This document shows, in pieces, positions 5,352 through 11,460 of a DNA stretch of 11,460 bases; the first letter of the stretch is position 1, and the number at the start of each line of letters is the position of its first letter. The notes under the pieces are model-generated. The model was not told the DNA's origin, searched no databases, and saw only the letters and a program-made list of their open reading frames with translations. The stretch is from JABISG01 sp963581435. Lineage in GTDB: Bacteria; Planctomycetota; Planctomycetia; Planctomycetales; Planctomycetaceae. A program made the position numbers and the translations under genes. The stretch spans positions 1 through 11,460 of the forward strand of contig CAUZOL010000219.1 in the NCBI GenBank assembly GCA_963581435.1, written 5' to 3'.

Positions 5352-6806
5352 TCAGTCCCACCACCACGGATGCGCTTTGGCTGACTTGTTCTTCAATGCA
5401 GATGTCCGCAGGCCGCCGAGCCGTGCGGCAGGATCGACCTTGAATTCGATCGCGCGGACGGTGGCATCCGCATTGATGGTGACTCCGCCTCCCACCAGTC
5501 CGACAATCAGGCCGCGCCGCGCCTTCTTGTAATTCACAGCCGACGGAACTTCGCGGGGGGCGTTCCCCTGTTGAGTTTTCGTCTTGGTTGTGTCGAGGAA
5601 CAGAGACATTTCCCAATCGACTTTTTGCGGCAACTGCTCTTTCTTGAGCAAGGCGGCGAGAACGGCGAGATCGATCAGGTTTTGCAACTCGGCAAAAATA
5701 GGCGAACGTGCCGCCAATTCGGGGAACTTCGCCGTGAAGAGCTTGCCGAATCGCTGTGTTGAGATGCGTGTGAAGGGCGAGTTGCTGCGCTGCCCCTGTG
5801 GTCCCACCTGTTCTTCCTGCGACATGAGCTGCGCCCGTTGACCGGCAAACTGAAAGGCATCGCGGTCTTCCGTCGTGTTGAAGGCGTCGTACAGCGGCGT
5901 GAACCACCACCGCTGCATACTGTTTCCACTCGATCCGACCATCTGCAGGTGGCTGGTCAAACCGCGGACCGGAGGTCGTTCCAGTCCGAGTGCAATCAGT
6001 TTCATGCGGTAGTCGGCTTCGACCAGCGCTTCGGCAAAATGCGTTTCGCCGGCGACACCCCACAGGCGGACGTTTTGCTTACCAAGAATATCTCGCATGC
6101 GGCGATATCTCTTTTGTGCAATGCTGGTGGAAGTCGTGTTGGTGTTGGTTTTGATATATTGCAGTAGTGAAGAGAGTCGCCCTTGATCGGGATCGATCGA
6201 GCAACCAATCATCTGATTGCGCTGCAGTACTCGAAACGCGACAATCAAATCGTCCAACCGCAACGGCGGCCGTCCGGTCGTCAAACCAACGACGCGACCG
6301 GATGAATCGTTGGCGTATCCCTCAGCCGGCCCAGCAATCACAATGTCTTTTCCGTCGAGATCGACGAACAGGTAATCAATTCGTTGCACACCGGCCAGAA
6401 ACTGCATGTCGGGTGGGGCGGGCTTGCCTTGCTTTACGAATTCTTTGCAGGCCGCTTCCAAACGAACCAGCGACACCTTGCGTAGTTTGCTGGGACGATT
6501 GACGTCGCCGGACAGCAGCTTCTTCGCAATTGCGTCCATCCTCTTTTTGGAGAGCGCGGCTGACTTTGTTGAGACAAAGACCGGTTGGACGACACCTTTC
6601 GCGTCGATATGGATTCCGGCTGCTTGCTGGTTTCCCTGACCGTTTCCGCCTTGAACGTTGCCCCCCTGGACATTCCCCCCTTGGACGTTTCCGCCTCCGA
6701 CATTGCCGCCAACGGCCTGGGCGTTGACTTCCGACGGCGAGCCGACAAAGAGGGCGATGCCAACGGTGAACGCCAATGACAGGAAGAGAGGACACGAACG
6801 TGGCAT
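5352..6806 (-). CDS. Secreted DUF1598-like protein with GGNVQ repeats
   Basis: The 484-residue product starts at ATG 6806 with GGAG seven bases before it. Residues 1-30 are a signal peptide ending in VNAQ, so the protein is exported. Residues 33-58 are a low-complexity tract of GGNVQ-type repeats, probably a flexible linker. The folded part follows, and DGKDIVIAGPAEGY (151-164) with VGLTTGRPPLRLDDLIVAFR (173-192) looks like the core of DUF1598, a domain of unknown function I associate with planctomycetes. RLWGVAGETHFAEALVEADY (247-266) is a second conserved-looking block. Near the end GLIVGLVGGGVTINA (432-446) looks like a strand-rich patch, and the C-terminus is HPWWWD. No catalytic motif is evident. 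It lies between QueD and the HTTM pair on the same strand, with gaps of 179 and 81 bases, so it may be its own transcript. Confidence 0.75.
   Translation of the reverse strand: MPRSCPLFLSLAFTVGIALFVGSPSEVNAQAVGGNVGGGNVQGGNVQGGNVQGGNGQGNQQAAGIHIDAKGVVQPVFVSTKSAALSKKRMDAIAKKLLSGDVNRPSKLRKVSLVRLEAACKEFVKQGKPAPPDMQFLAGVQRIDYLFVDLDGKDIVIAGPAEGYANDSSGRVVGLTTGRPPLRLDDLIVAFRVLQRNQMIGCSIDPDQGRLSSLLQYIKTNTNTTSTSIAQKRYRRMRDILGKQNVRLWGVAGETHFAEALVEADYRMKLIALGLERPPVRGLTSHLQMVGSSGNSMQRWWFTPLYDAFNTTEDRDAFQFAGQRAQLMSQEEQVGPQGQRSNSPFTRISTQRFGKLFTAKFPELAARSPIFAELQNLIDLAVLAALLKKEQLPQKVDWEMSLFLDTTKTKTQQGNAPREVPSAVNYKKARRGLIVGLVGGGVTINADATVRAIEFKVDPAARLGGLRTSALKNKSAKAHPWWWD
6633..6710 (-). repeat. Tandem repeat encoding GGNVQ linker
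   Basis: Near-identical 15-base units encoding Gly-Gly-Asn-Val-Gln are repeated about four to five times after the signal peptide of the DUF1598-like protein. The unit is a multiple of three, so copy-number changes would keep the frame. Confidence 0.7.
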
Positions 6807-6985
6807 GACAAACTCCGTAGATTTCGCTGATGGCACTGTCGAACCGCGATCTATCGTGTTGTCGCGAAGCGATCGCGCACAACCAACAAATCGCCAAACA
6901 CTTTCACGCCGGCCCAGCGCGATCATCCGCTACTTCCATGATACCAGTGAAGGAAGAAACTGCTACAGGAATTGTGCCGTTTCGT

Positions 6986-7480
6986 TCAGCCGATGGGCAA
7001 CTCGCAAACAGCCCACTGACCAAAGTTCTCTTCCACTTCGACACGCATCGACTCGATCTGGCTGGAATCGGCAGTGGCAATTTCGTCGCGCAAGCGGCCG
7101 GCGATCCAGTGGGCGATCTCCTCGGCGGTGGTATTCGCGACCGGCAGTAGCACGCAGTCTTCGCGCGGGAATACCCAGCGGCGATCGGCAAATGTCACCT
7201 CCACTTCACGTTCGGTTTCGGTGACGTGTATGGACTGGTGTTCTGTCGGTAACAACATGCGGTGATCCAGTTCGTTCACAATCGACTGCAGCGCATCGCG
7301 CAGGGCGATGAAGTCGAACACGTAACGGTTCTCGTCCAGCGGACCGGCAACTTCCACCGCCGTTCGCCAGTTGTGTCCGTGCAGCCGTTCGCAAACGTTG
7401 CCGTTGAACGTAATGAAGTGTGCCGCACTGAAGACCAAATGATCTTTGGTAACGCGGACATGAAAACGCGGTTCAGACAT
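6986..7480 (-). CDS. queD: 6-carboxytetrahydropterin synthase (QueD)
   Basis: The 164-residue product belongs to the 6-pyruvoyl-tetrahydropterin synthase fold. It shows the zinc ligands H21 (FSAAHF), H34 and H36 (HGHNW), the catalytic cysteine C30 in VCERLHGH spaced as in E. coli QueD, LDHRML (71-76), the substrate-binding TTAEEIAHWI (117-126) and the late glutamates of VEVEENFG (147-154). QueD converts dihydroneopterin triphosphate to 6-carboxy-tetrahydropterin, an early step of queuosine and other deazapurine synthesis. It is longer than the E. coli enzyme (about 120 residues) because of an insertion around 78-112 that looks like an extra beta hairpin. No other queuosine gene is in the window. 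It follows the CitG-like gene by 54 bases on the same strand and may be co-transcribed. The ATG at 7480 has GAGG close upstream. Confidence 0.85.
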   Translation of the reverse strand: MSEPRFHVRVTKDHLVFSAAHFITFNGNVCERLHGHNWRTAVEVAGPLDENRYVFDFIALRDALQSIVNELDHRMLLPTEHQSIHVTETEREVEVTFADRRWVFPREDCVLLPVANTTAEEIAHWIAGRLRDEIATADSSQIESMRVEVEENFGQWAVCELPIG

Positions 7481-7534
7481 ATGCCTCGATTACCAATCTC
7501 GCTTGGGGTTTAGCAGCCCTTCGACAACCGAAAA

Positions 7535-8395
7535 TCATTCCACTCCGGGCGGCATTTCGACGAACCCGTCACGCAGGGCGGCAAAGATCGTTGCGGCGAC
7601 GAGGTCGGCGGTGGTCCCGGGATTTCGAGAGTTGCCCCGATCGCGCAACCAGACATCGAGTTCTACCAGTTTCTGCGCACCGGGGCGAGTCGTTGGCCAT
7701 CCCGCTTCGAGGACGGCCTTTGCAAGTTCGGCCGACTTATGGGCTTCATCGACTCCCCGTTTGCGGGCAATCAGCGAGTCGGGGCATGTTGCCATCAATG
7801 TGAGATGCAGGCGAATTATCGCCTGTTCCCAATTCTCTTGAAAATGACTTTCGGCGGCGAGTATCGGAACTCCGGTTTCAAGGACGAGTTCAAATCGGCT
7901 CGCGTACTGCATTGCAATCGCGTCGCGGTCGGCGGCAAGCCGCATCACTTCAAGCAGCGTACCGGTTGGTTCGGCGGCGACGTCTTCGGTTTCGCTGCGA
8001 CCCATTCCGCCGGGGTTGGCGCGGCGAATTGCCTGGTAGGCGAGCGAGGCGTCCTGTTGTGTGAGACTGCCGAGAACATCGGCAATGCCATCGACGAGGC
8101 TGAGATTCGTAGGGACGGCGGCGAGCGGAGCGAGCAACAAAATGATGCCCAGATTGACATTGCCGCCGGTCGCCTCACCGGTGGCGACGACGGCATCGAG
8201 AATCGACTGGCCAACTTCCCGTTGTCGAGCCTCTGCCAAAAGCGGCGCAGCAACACGTGCCGCGTTGACGAAATCGTCGTAACACAAATCAGAAAATGCG
8301 ACCTCCGGATGAACATTGCCCGGCTTGCGAGCGGTCGCTTCCAGAATGCAGGCGCAGCGAATCAGACGAGTGAGGTCGGCGGTTGGCTGTGGCAT
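7535..8395 (-). CDS. Triphosphoribosyl-dephospho-CoA synthase (CitG/MdcB) family protein
   Basis: The 286-residue product shows the family landmarks: KPGNVHP (24-30), GGNVNLGIILLLAPL (77-91), AYQAIRRANPGGMG (119-132) and the late GTTADLVAATIFAAL (260-273). The founding members join ATP and dephospho-CoA to make the prosthetic-group precursor of citrate or malonate decarboxylase. No decarboxylase subunits lie nearby, so that exact role is doubtful here. A related cofactor reaction is possible, and the neighbour QueD handles pterins. The ATG at 8395 was chosen; it lies 20 bases beyond the stop of the HEAT/haem gene. A TTG at 8419 overlapping that stop (TTGA) is an alternative, and neither has a clear Shine-Dalgarno. 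The symbol is left empty because the substrate is not established. Confidence 0.8.
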   Translation of the reverse strand: MPQPTADLTRLIRCACILEATARKPGNVHPEVAFSDLCYDDFVNAARVAAPLLAEARQREVGQSILDAVVATGEATGGNVNLGIILLLAPLAAVPTNLSLVDGIADVLGSLTQQDASLAYQAIRRANPGGMGRSETEDVAAEPTGTLLEVMRLAADRDAIAMQYASRFELVLETGVPILAAESHFQENWEQAIIRLHLTLMATCPDSLIARKRGVDEAHKSAELAKAVLEAGWPTTRPGAQKLVELDVWLRDRGNSRNPGTTADLVAATIFAALRDGFVEMPPGVE

Positions 8396-8415
8396 GTCGT
8401 CATTTGATCGTCGTG

Positions 8416-9360
8416 TCAATCCGCCGACAAGAGTAACAGCTCGTTGGATGATGGCCGACCGTCATCCGACTCGTTCGTTCGGAGCATGCGCATGGCAAAC
8501 AGGACGGCTGCACGCTGCGGGTAGACTTCACTTGAGGCGTGCTGTGACAATTCGGCTGCTTCTTGTTCGGTGAGTTGTCTTTCTCGGACGAAGTAATCGA
8601 ATCGCTGTTGTTCCGGCCACGGCCCGTGTTCTTCGACGGCATGGACCACCGAGAAATCCTGCCGCAGGTAGGTCACGTCAGCCCGCGTCAGAAACCCGCC
8701 AGGACTATTGTAATACACTCTTGGCAACGGGTCGTACGGCGAGGGAACTGCACCAGTCACGCGTGCATTGGACGTGACAGCAGGCGCATGGCACAGCAAG
8801 CAGTTTTGCATGTGATTCACGCGGACCAATTCGTTTTTTGCCCAGTGGGAATCGGCCGTTTGAAAGGGAGCGAGCGGATCGGGTTCACGAACCATCTCGA
8901 CCAGTTGTTCATAGGCGTCCCGATCATCCAGCGAGACCAGCGCGCGGGCCGCATTGTCGGCTGCCGGTGGCCAGACGTAGCGGAGACCAGACAGCAGCTT
9001 GTCGCGATAATGTTCGGGCTGTCGTTTCTGCAAGGCATCCACGGCTTGTGCGCGGACATCGGCAGAGAGATCGAACACGGCGATGCGCGCGAGTGCCGAT
9101 GTCGATTGAGGATAACGTATTTTCGCGAGAATCCGTACCAGTTCCAAACGCAACGGTTCCTTTTCAGCCGACAGCACCTGCATCAGTCCGGGAATGTGGC
9201 GATAGTGCCAGCGCTGATCCTTGACCGCTTTGAGCAGAGCAGCTTCCTTGGCGACAGGGTCTGACAGCTTCAAAAGATTCCGGCGGAACATCTGAAATGT
9301 TGCGGAGACGCTTTGCAATTCCTCTGCCTGTGACGAATCGATGCGGCAGTCGTCACCCAT
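8416..9360 (-). CDS. HEAT-repeat protein with CLLCH haem-c motif, 3' part of a split gene
   Basis: The 314-residue reading frame has helical HEAT-like repeats at about 25-162, including QSTSALARIAVFDLSADVRA (85-104). A haem-c motif CLLCH (187-191) follows, then a C-terminal region with PSPYDPLPRVYYNSPGGFL (212-230). It has no signal peptide or membrane helix of its own, although covalent haem c needs export. Its first six codons lie in the last of three 23-bp repeats. Deleting two repeat copies joins it in frame with the upstream gene to give one 559-residue membrane-anchored protein. I infer it is the 3' half of that gene, separated by repeat expansion. It could still be made if ribosomes ending at the upstream TGA (9355-9353) restart at the ATG (9360-9358), which overlaps by eight bases. 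Downstream comes the CitG-like gene. Confidence 0.7.
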   Translation of the reverse strand: MGDDCRIDSSQAEELQSVSATFQMFRRNLLKLSDPVAKEAALLKAVKDQRWHYRHIPGLMQVLSAEKEPLRLELVRILAKIRYPQSTSALARIAVFDLSADVRAQAVDALQKRQPEHYRDKLLSGLRYVWPPAADNAARALVSLDDRDAYEQLVEMVREPDPLAPFQTADSHWAKNELVRVNHMQNCLLCHAPAVTSNARVTGAVPSPYDPLPRVYYNSPGGFLTRADVTYLRQDFSVVHAVEEHGPWPEQQRFDYFVRERQLTEQEAAELSQHASSEVYPQRAAVLFAMRMLRTNESDDGRPSSNELLLLSAD

Positions 9361-9420
9361 TGCCAGCGGCAGTCGTCACCCATTGCCAGCGGCAGTCGTC
9401 ACCCATTGCCAGCGGCAGTC
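9343..9420. repeat. 23-bp tandem repeat, 3.4 copies, disrupting a gene
   Basis: Three exact copies of a 23-base unit lie at 9343-9365, 9366-9388 and 9389-9411, with a 9-base partial copy at 9412-9420. The unit is not a multiple of three. Read on the minus strand, one copy keeps frame between the two flanking gene parts. Two copies shift the frame, and three or more bring in a TGA inside the third copy. The perfect identity of the copies suggests recent slippage or duplication, or an assembly error. Confidence 0.95.
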
Positions 9421-10141
9421 CCTGCAAATCAATTCGACCGTTCATCCACCATTTGAGCGGCTGGAAACTTGCCCGAAACGGATCGGCGGTTCCGTACAGC
9501 GCGGCGGAGATTTCGGCCTGGATATCTCGACGCCCGCGTTCAGTTCTGGCCCGACGCCGAGCAAGTTCACCACGTGTTGCCAATTGAGAGACCTTCTTCT
9601 GCTTCGCGGCAAACTTTTCGTGTTCGGCGGTGACATCGAGTTTGAAGTTGTTAAACCGGCGTTTGGAATCTAATTCGTCACCGTAGAGATTGAGTTCGGC
9701 GGCGTCGGCCAACTCCTTGTGCAACACCTGCGGTTCGCGTTCGGGTAACGAGCGGGGGGCGAAGGCGAGCGGATCGGCGACGATTCGCCCAACATCGGTG
9801 ACTTCCAGCGGAGCGTGCGATAGTGCCAAAGTTGCCCCTGCTGCATCAACCGAGGTCGTTTGGGAAACGCGGAGAAACACTGGTCGATGTGTCAACTCAA
9901 TGGTCTGTACAACTTGCGGAGTAGGCTGCTCGACCGCGACGACCGGAGTCTGGTTCTCAATGTGATTCGTGTCGCCCGGAAGTCCAACAGAAACCGTCGG
10001 ACGCTCCCGATTCACCTCTGGCAGCACCCAGATGTGGCGAACGACGAAGAATCCAAACACCGTCGGCAACAGAACGGCGGCGGCAATTCTCACGGAACGG
10101 TCGGTCGGAGAACTCAATTGGGGATTGTCCGGTGTTAACAT
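9353..10141 (-). CDS. Membrane-anchored N-terminal part of a split haem/HEAT protein
   Basis: The 262-residue frame starts at ATG 10141 with GGAG nine bases upstream. A short leader is followed by one hydrophobic helix (about 19-40, AAAVLLPTVFGFFVVRHIWV) with basic residues before it, so it is probably an N-terminal anchor with the rest outside. The middle (41-160) is Pro/Val/Thr-rich and unrecognised. Residues 155-210 are highly charged and helical, with RRRARTERGRRD (196-207), perhaps coiled coil. The genuine sequence appears to end at GLPLAMGDDCR; the last 11 residues (WQWVTTAAGNG) are frameshifted reading of the 23-bp repeats before a TGA. With a single repeat copy the frame continues into the HEAT/haem part. 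It is the first gene of the long leftward block and is divergent from the aldolase-family gene. Confidence 0.65.
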   Translation of the reverse strand: MLTPDNPQLSSPTDRSVRIAAAVLLPTVFGFFVVRHIWVLPEVNRERPTVSVGLPGDTNHIENQTPVVAVEQPTPQVVQTIELTHRPVFLRVSQTTSVDAAGATLALSHAPLEVTDVGRIVADPLAFAPRSLPEREPQVLHKELADAAELNLYGDELDSKRRFNNFKLDVTAEHEKFAAKQKKVSQLATRGELARRRARTERGRRDIQAEISAALYGTADPFRASFQPLKWWMNGRIDLQGLPLAMGDDCRWQWVTTAAGNG

Positions 10142-10458
10142 GGCGGCGCACTCCATCATGGCGGTCGCGAAAAGTGAGAGGACGTAATGTCATTGTGCAT
10201 TGGTGCATTCAAAAAAAACTAGACAATTTTGGCTAATTTTTTGGAATCCTTTAATTCAATCCGAGAGACCGGCGCGGAAAGTTCATCGGTCGAATGAATG
10301 TTAGGCGCTGTCTGAGGGGACGCGAAACCGCAAGCGAGCATTGGAACGTTGACTACGCCAGCAATTGTGATGACGGTTGACCGCCACGGTTTCGCGTCGT
10401 ACAAAATGATCTAGGTGAATTCACATCTCAATAGTTGACTGTTGGAAGAGCGACACCG
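10142..10458. other. 317-base divergent intergenic region
   Basis: The spacer separates the leftward split gene and the rightward DHDPS-family gene. Positions 10209-10260 are strikingly AT-rich for this window. A weak promoter-like pair, TTGGCT (10229-10234) and TTTAAT (10250-10255), has a short 15-base gap and is only suggestive. Downstream comes the inverted repeat at 10319-10398, which would be in the 5' leader of a transcript from that point. No coding frame is supported. Confidence 0.5.
10319..10398. repeat. 12-bp perfect inverted repeat with 56-nt loop
   Basis: GACGCGAAACCG (10319-10330) is inverted as CGGTTTCGCGTC (10387-10398). The left arm overlaps the dispersed 17-mer CGCGAAACCGCAAGCGA (10321-10337) also present at 1541-1557. 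It ends 60 bases before the start of the DHDPS-family gene. It may be a REP-like extragenic element or a leader hairpin. Confidence 0.6.
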
Positions 10459-11403
10459 ATGAGCAAGAATTACGATCTGGAATTGCTGCGGACGGTTCAT
10501 CTGGTGCCTCTGACGGCGTACGACGCCTCGGGGCGGATCGATCGCGACAAGCAGGCGGAGCATATCGCTCGGATGGCGGCGGCTGGAATTCGCGTCTACA
10601 TGCCAGCGGCCGGCACCAGTGAGTTCCACAGCCTTTCGGCCGATGAAGTCGTCGAGTTGGTTCAGATCACGCGTGAAGCAGCAGGCCCGGACGCTCAAGT
10701 GTTCGCTCCCGTCGGCTTGCAGTTGGGGAATGCGATTGACGTTGGACGACGGTCGATGGAAGTGGGGGCGAGCGGCATCATGTTCATGCCGTTCTGTCAT
10801 CCTTACCTCAGCGACGCCGGCGCGCACGATTACTATCGTGCGGTCATCGATGCGGTGAAAGCTCCGACATTGATCTACAAGAAGGCCGATATTCCCAGCG
10901 ACGAACTGTTGCTCAATCTGGCAGACGACCAATACGTTGTCGGCACGAAGTACGCGCAAAACAATATGCACAACTTCCGGAAAGCAGTGCTTGCGGATGG
11001 CGGGCGGATGGAATGGTTATGTGGTTCGGCCGAACGGTTTGCTCCCTTCTACATGCTGACCGGGTCGAGCGGATACACGACCGGCGCGGGTAATCTTTGC
11101 CCGCACATTACGCTGGCGATGCACGCCGCGCTGGCGGCGGGCGAATTTGCAGAGGGTTTGCGTTTGCAGGAACTGATATTGCCGATAGAGAACTACCGTG
11201 AACGCTGCGGCGACAGCTACAACATCAGCATGCTGAAACATGCGATGAAGCTCATCGGCCAGGACTTCGGCCCCGCACGACCTCCGCAACGTCAATTAAC
11301 GCCAGACGAATGCACTGAGATCGACGCCATGATGCAGCCCATATTGGCCGCCGAAACAGAGTTGGCCGGGGAGTTGGCCACCGTTGGCTTGTCGAACGGA
11401 TAG
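10459..11403 (+). CDS. DHDPS/KDGDH-family aldolase or dehydratase
   Basis: The 314-residue product is a class I (Schiff-base) TIM-barrel enzyme of the dihydrodipicolinate synthase superfamily. The family signature appears as AAGTSEFHSLSADE (50-63), Y140 in LIYKKADIP is the usual proton-relay tyrosine, and K164 in VGTKYAQN is the probable Schiff-base lysine. GTSEFHSL and the segment FMPFCHPYLSDAG (109-121) resemble 5-dehydro-4-deoxyglucarate dehydratases more than true DapA, but the usual YNRDN is replaced by YKKAD, so the substrate is uncertain. A sugar-acid or other 2-keto acid is likely. The start is ATG 10459 with GGAAGAG upstream. An in-frame TTG at 10435 adds eight residues without support. 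The protein should be cytoplasmic. No lysine or sugar-acid genes flank it. Confidence 0.85.
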   Translation: MSKNYDLELLRTVHLVPLTAYDASGRIDRDKQAEHIARMAAAGIRVYMPAAGTSEFHSLSADEVVELVQITREAAGPDAQVFAPVGLQLGNAIDVGRRSMEVGASGIMFMPFCHPYLSDAGAHDYYRAVIDAVKAPTLIYKKADIPSDELLLNLADDQYVVGTKYAQNNMHNFRKAVLADGGRMEWLCGSAERFAPFYMLTGSSGYTTGAGNLCPHITLAMHAALAAGEFAEGLRLQELILPIENYRERCGDSYNISMLKHAMKLIGQDFGPARPPQRQLTPDECTEIDAMMQPILAAETELAGELATVGLSNG

Positions 11404-11460
11404 ACCGAGTTCGCGTAATGGCTGACGGGTGCCATAGGCGTGTCGCCAGTGCAACGCGGG
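11404..11460. other. Right-edge tail, no feature
   Basis: The last 57 bases after the DHDPS-family stop contain an ATG at 11417 with an open frame to the edge but no ribosome binding site. I see no terminator and make no gene call. Confidence 0.4.

Noticed and set aside
4494..5384. Plus-strand open frame of 296 codons across the HTTM and partner genes
   Set aside because: It crosses the junction of two well-supported minus-strand genes, and its composition is that of an antisense shadow.
5338..6063. Second minus-strand frame inside the DUF1598-like gene
   Set aside because: Arg/Cys/Ser-rich out-of-frame translation with no motif.
7739..9264. Plus-strand frames opposite the CitG-like and HEAT/haem genes
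   Set aside because: No domains or ribosome binding sites; the minus-strand frames carry recognisable motifs.
9343..9420. CRISPR array
   Set aside because: The copies are directly adjacent with no spacers between them.
9343..9420. Phase variation by adding one more 23-bp unit
   Set aside because: A fourth copy would restore the net frame arithmetic, but translation meets a TGA in the third copy first, so only contraction to a single copy reopens the gene.
10142..10458. tRNA or small structured RNA gene
   Set aside because: The only clear structure is a 12-bp inverted repeat with a long loop; no cloverleaf or known RNA motif can be drawn.

Overview
The window most likely comes from a planctomycete (Planctomycetota). 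Three things point there. One is a secreted protein that looks like the planctomycete DUF1598 family. Another is two large proteins in which a single CxxCH haem-c motif is embedded in repeat-type folds (QW-like or HEAT-like). The third is the moderately GC-rich DNA with loosely packed genes. No rRNA, tRNA, CRISPR array, transposase or phage gene was seen.

Layout from left to right. Positions 1-301 hold no secure gene, only an imperfect inverted repeat and an open frame running in from the edge. At 302-1444 (+) is an exported haem-c protein with three squalene-cyclase-like QW motifs. It converges on a CnoX/YbbN-type thioredoxin-TPR protein (1571-2434, -), and a hairpin region lies between them. 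A 331-base divergent spacer carrying four alternating CNAATTGC boxes leads to a small Gly/Ala-rich protein (2766-3278, +).

From 10141 down to 3292 every gene is on the minus strand. In transcription order these are: a membrane-anchored protein (10141-9353) and a HEAT-like protein with a CLLCH motif (9360-8416), which appear to be two halves of one gene split by a 23-bp tandem repeat; a CitG-family protein (8395-7535); the 6-carboxytetrahydropterin synthase QueD (7480-6986); the DUF1598-like secreted protein (6806-5352); a small single-pass membrane protein (5270-4692); and an HTTM-domain membrane protein (4695-3292). The last two overlap by four bases at a GTGA junction. A DHDPS/KDGDH-family aldolase or dehydratase gene (10459-11403, +) is divergent from this block across a 317-base spacer that contains another long-loop inverted repeat.

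There is no single clear pathway. Two genes concern pterin or nucleotide cofactor chemistry (QueD and CitG-like). Two or three concern extracytoplasmic haem-c proteins. The HTTM pair is probably a two-component membrane unit of unknown substrate. The observations most worth following are the 23-bp repeat that breaks the haem/HEAT gene, the coupled HTTM and partner pair, the alternating box cluster, and the Gly/Ala-rich small protein.
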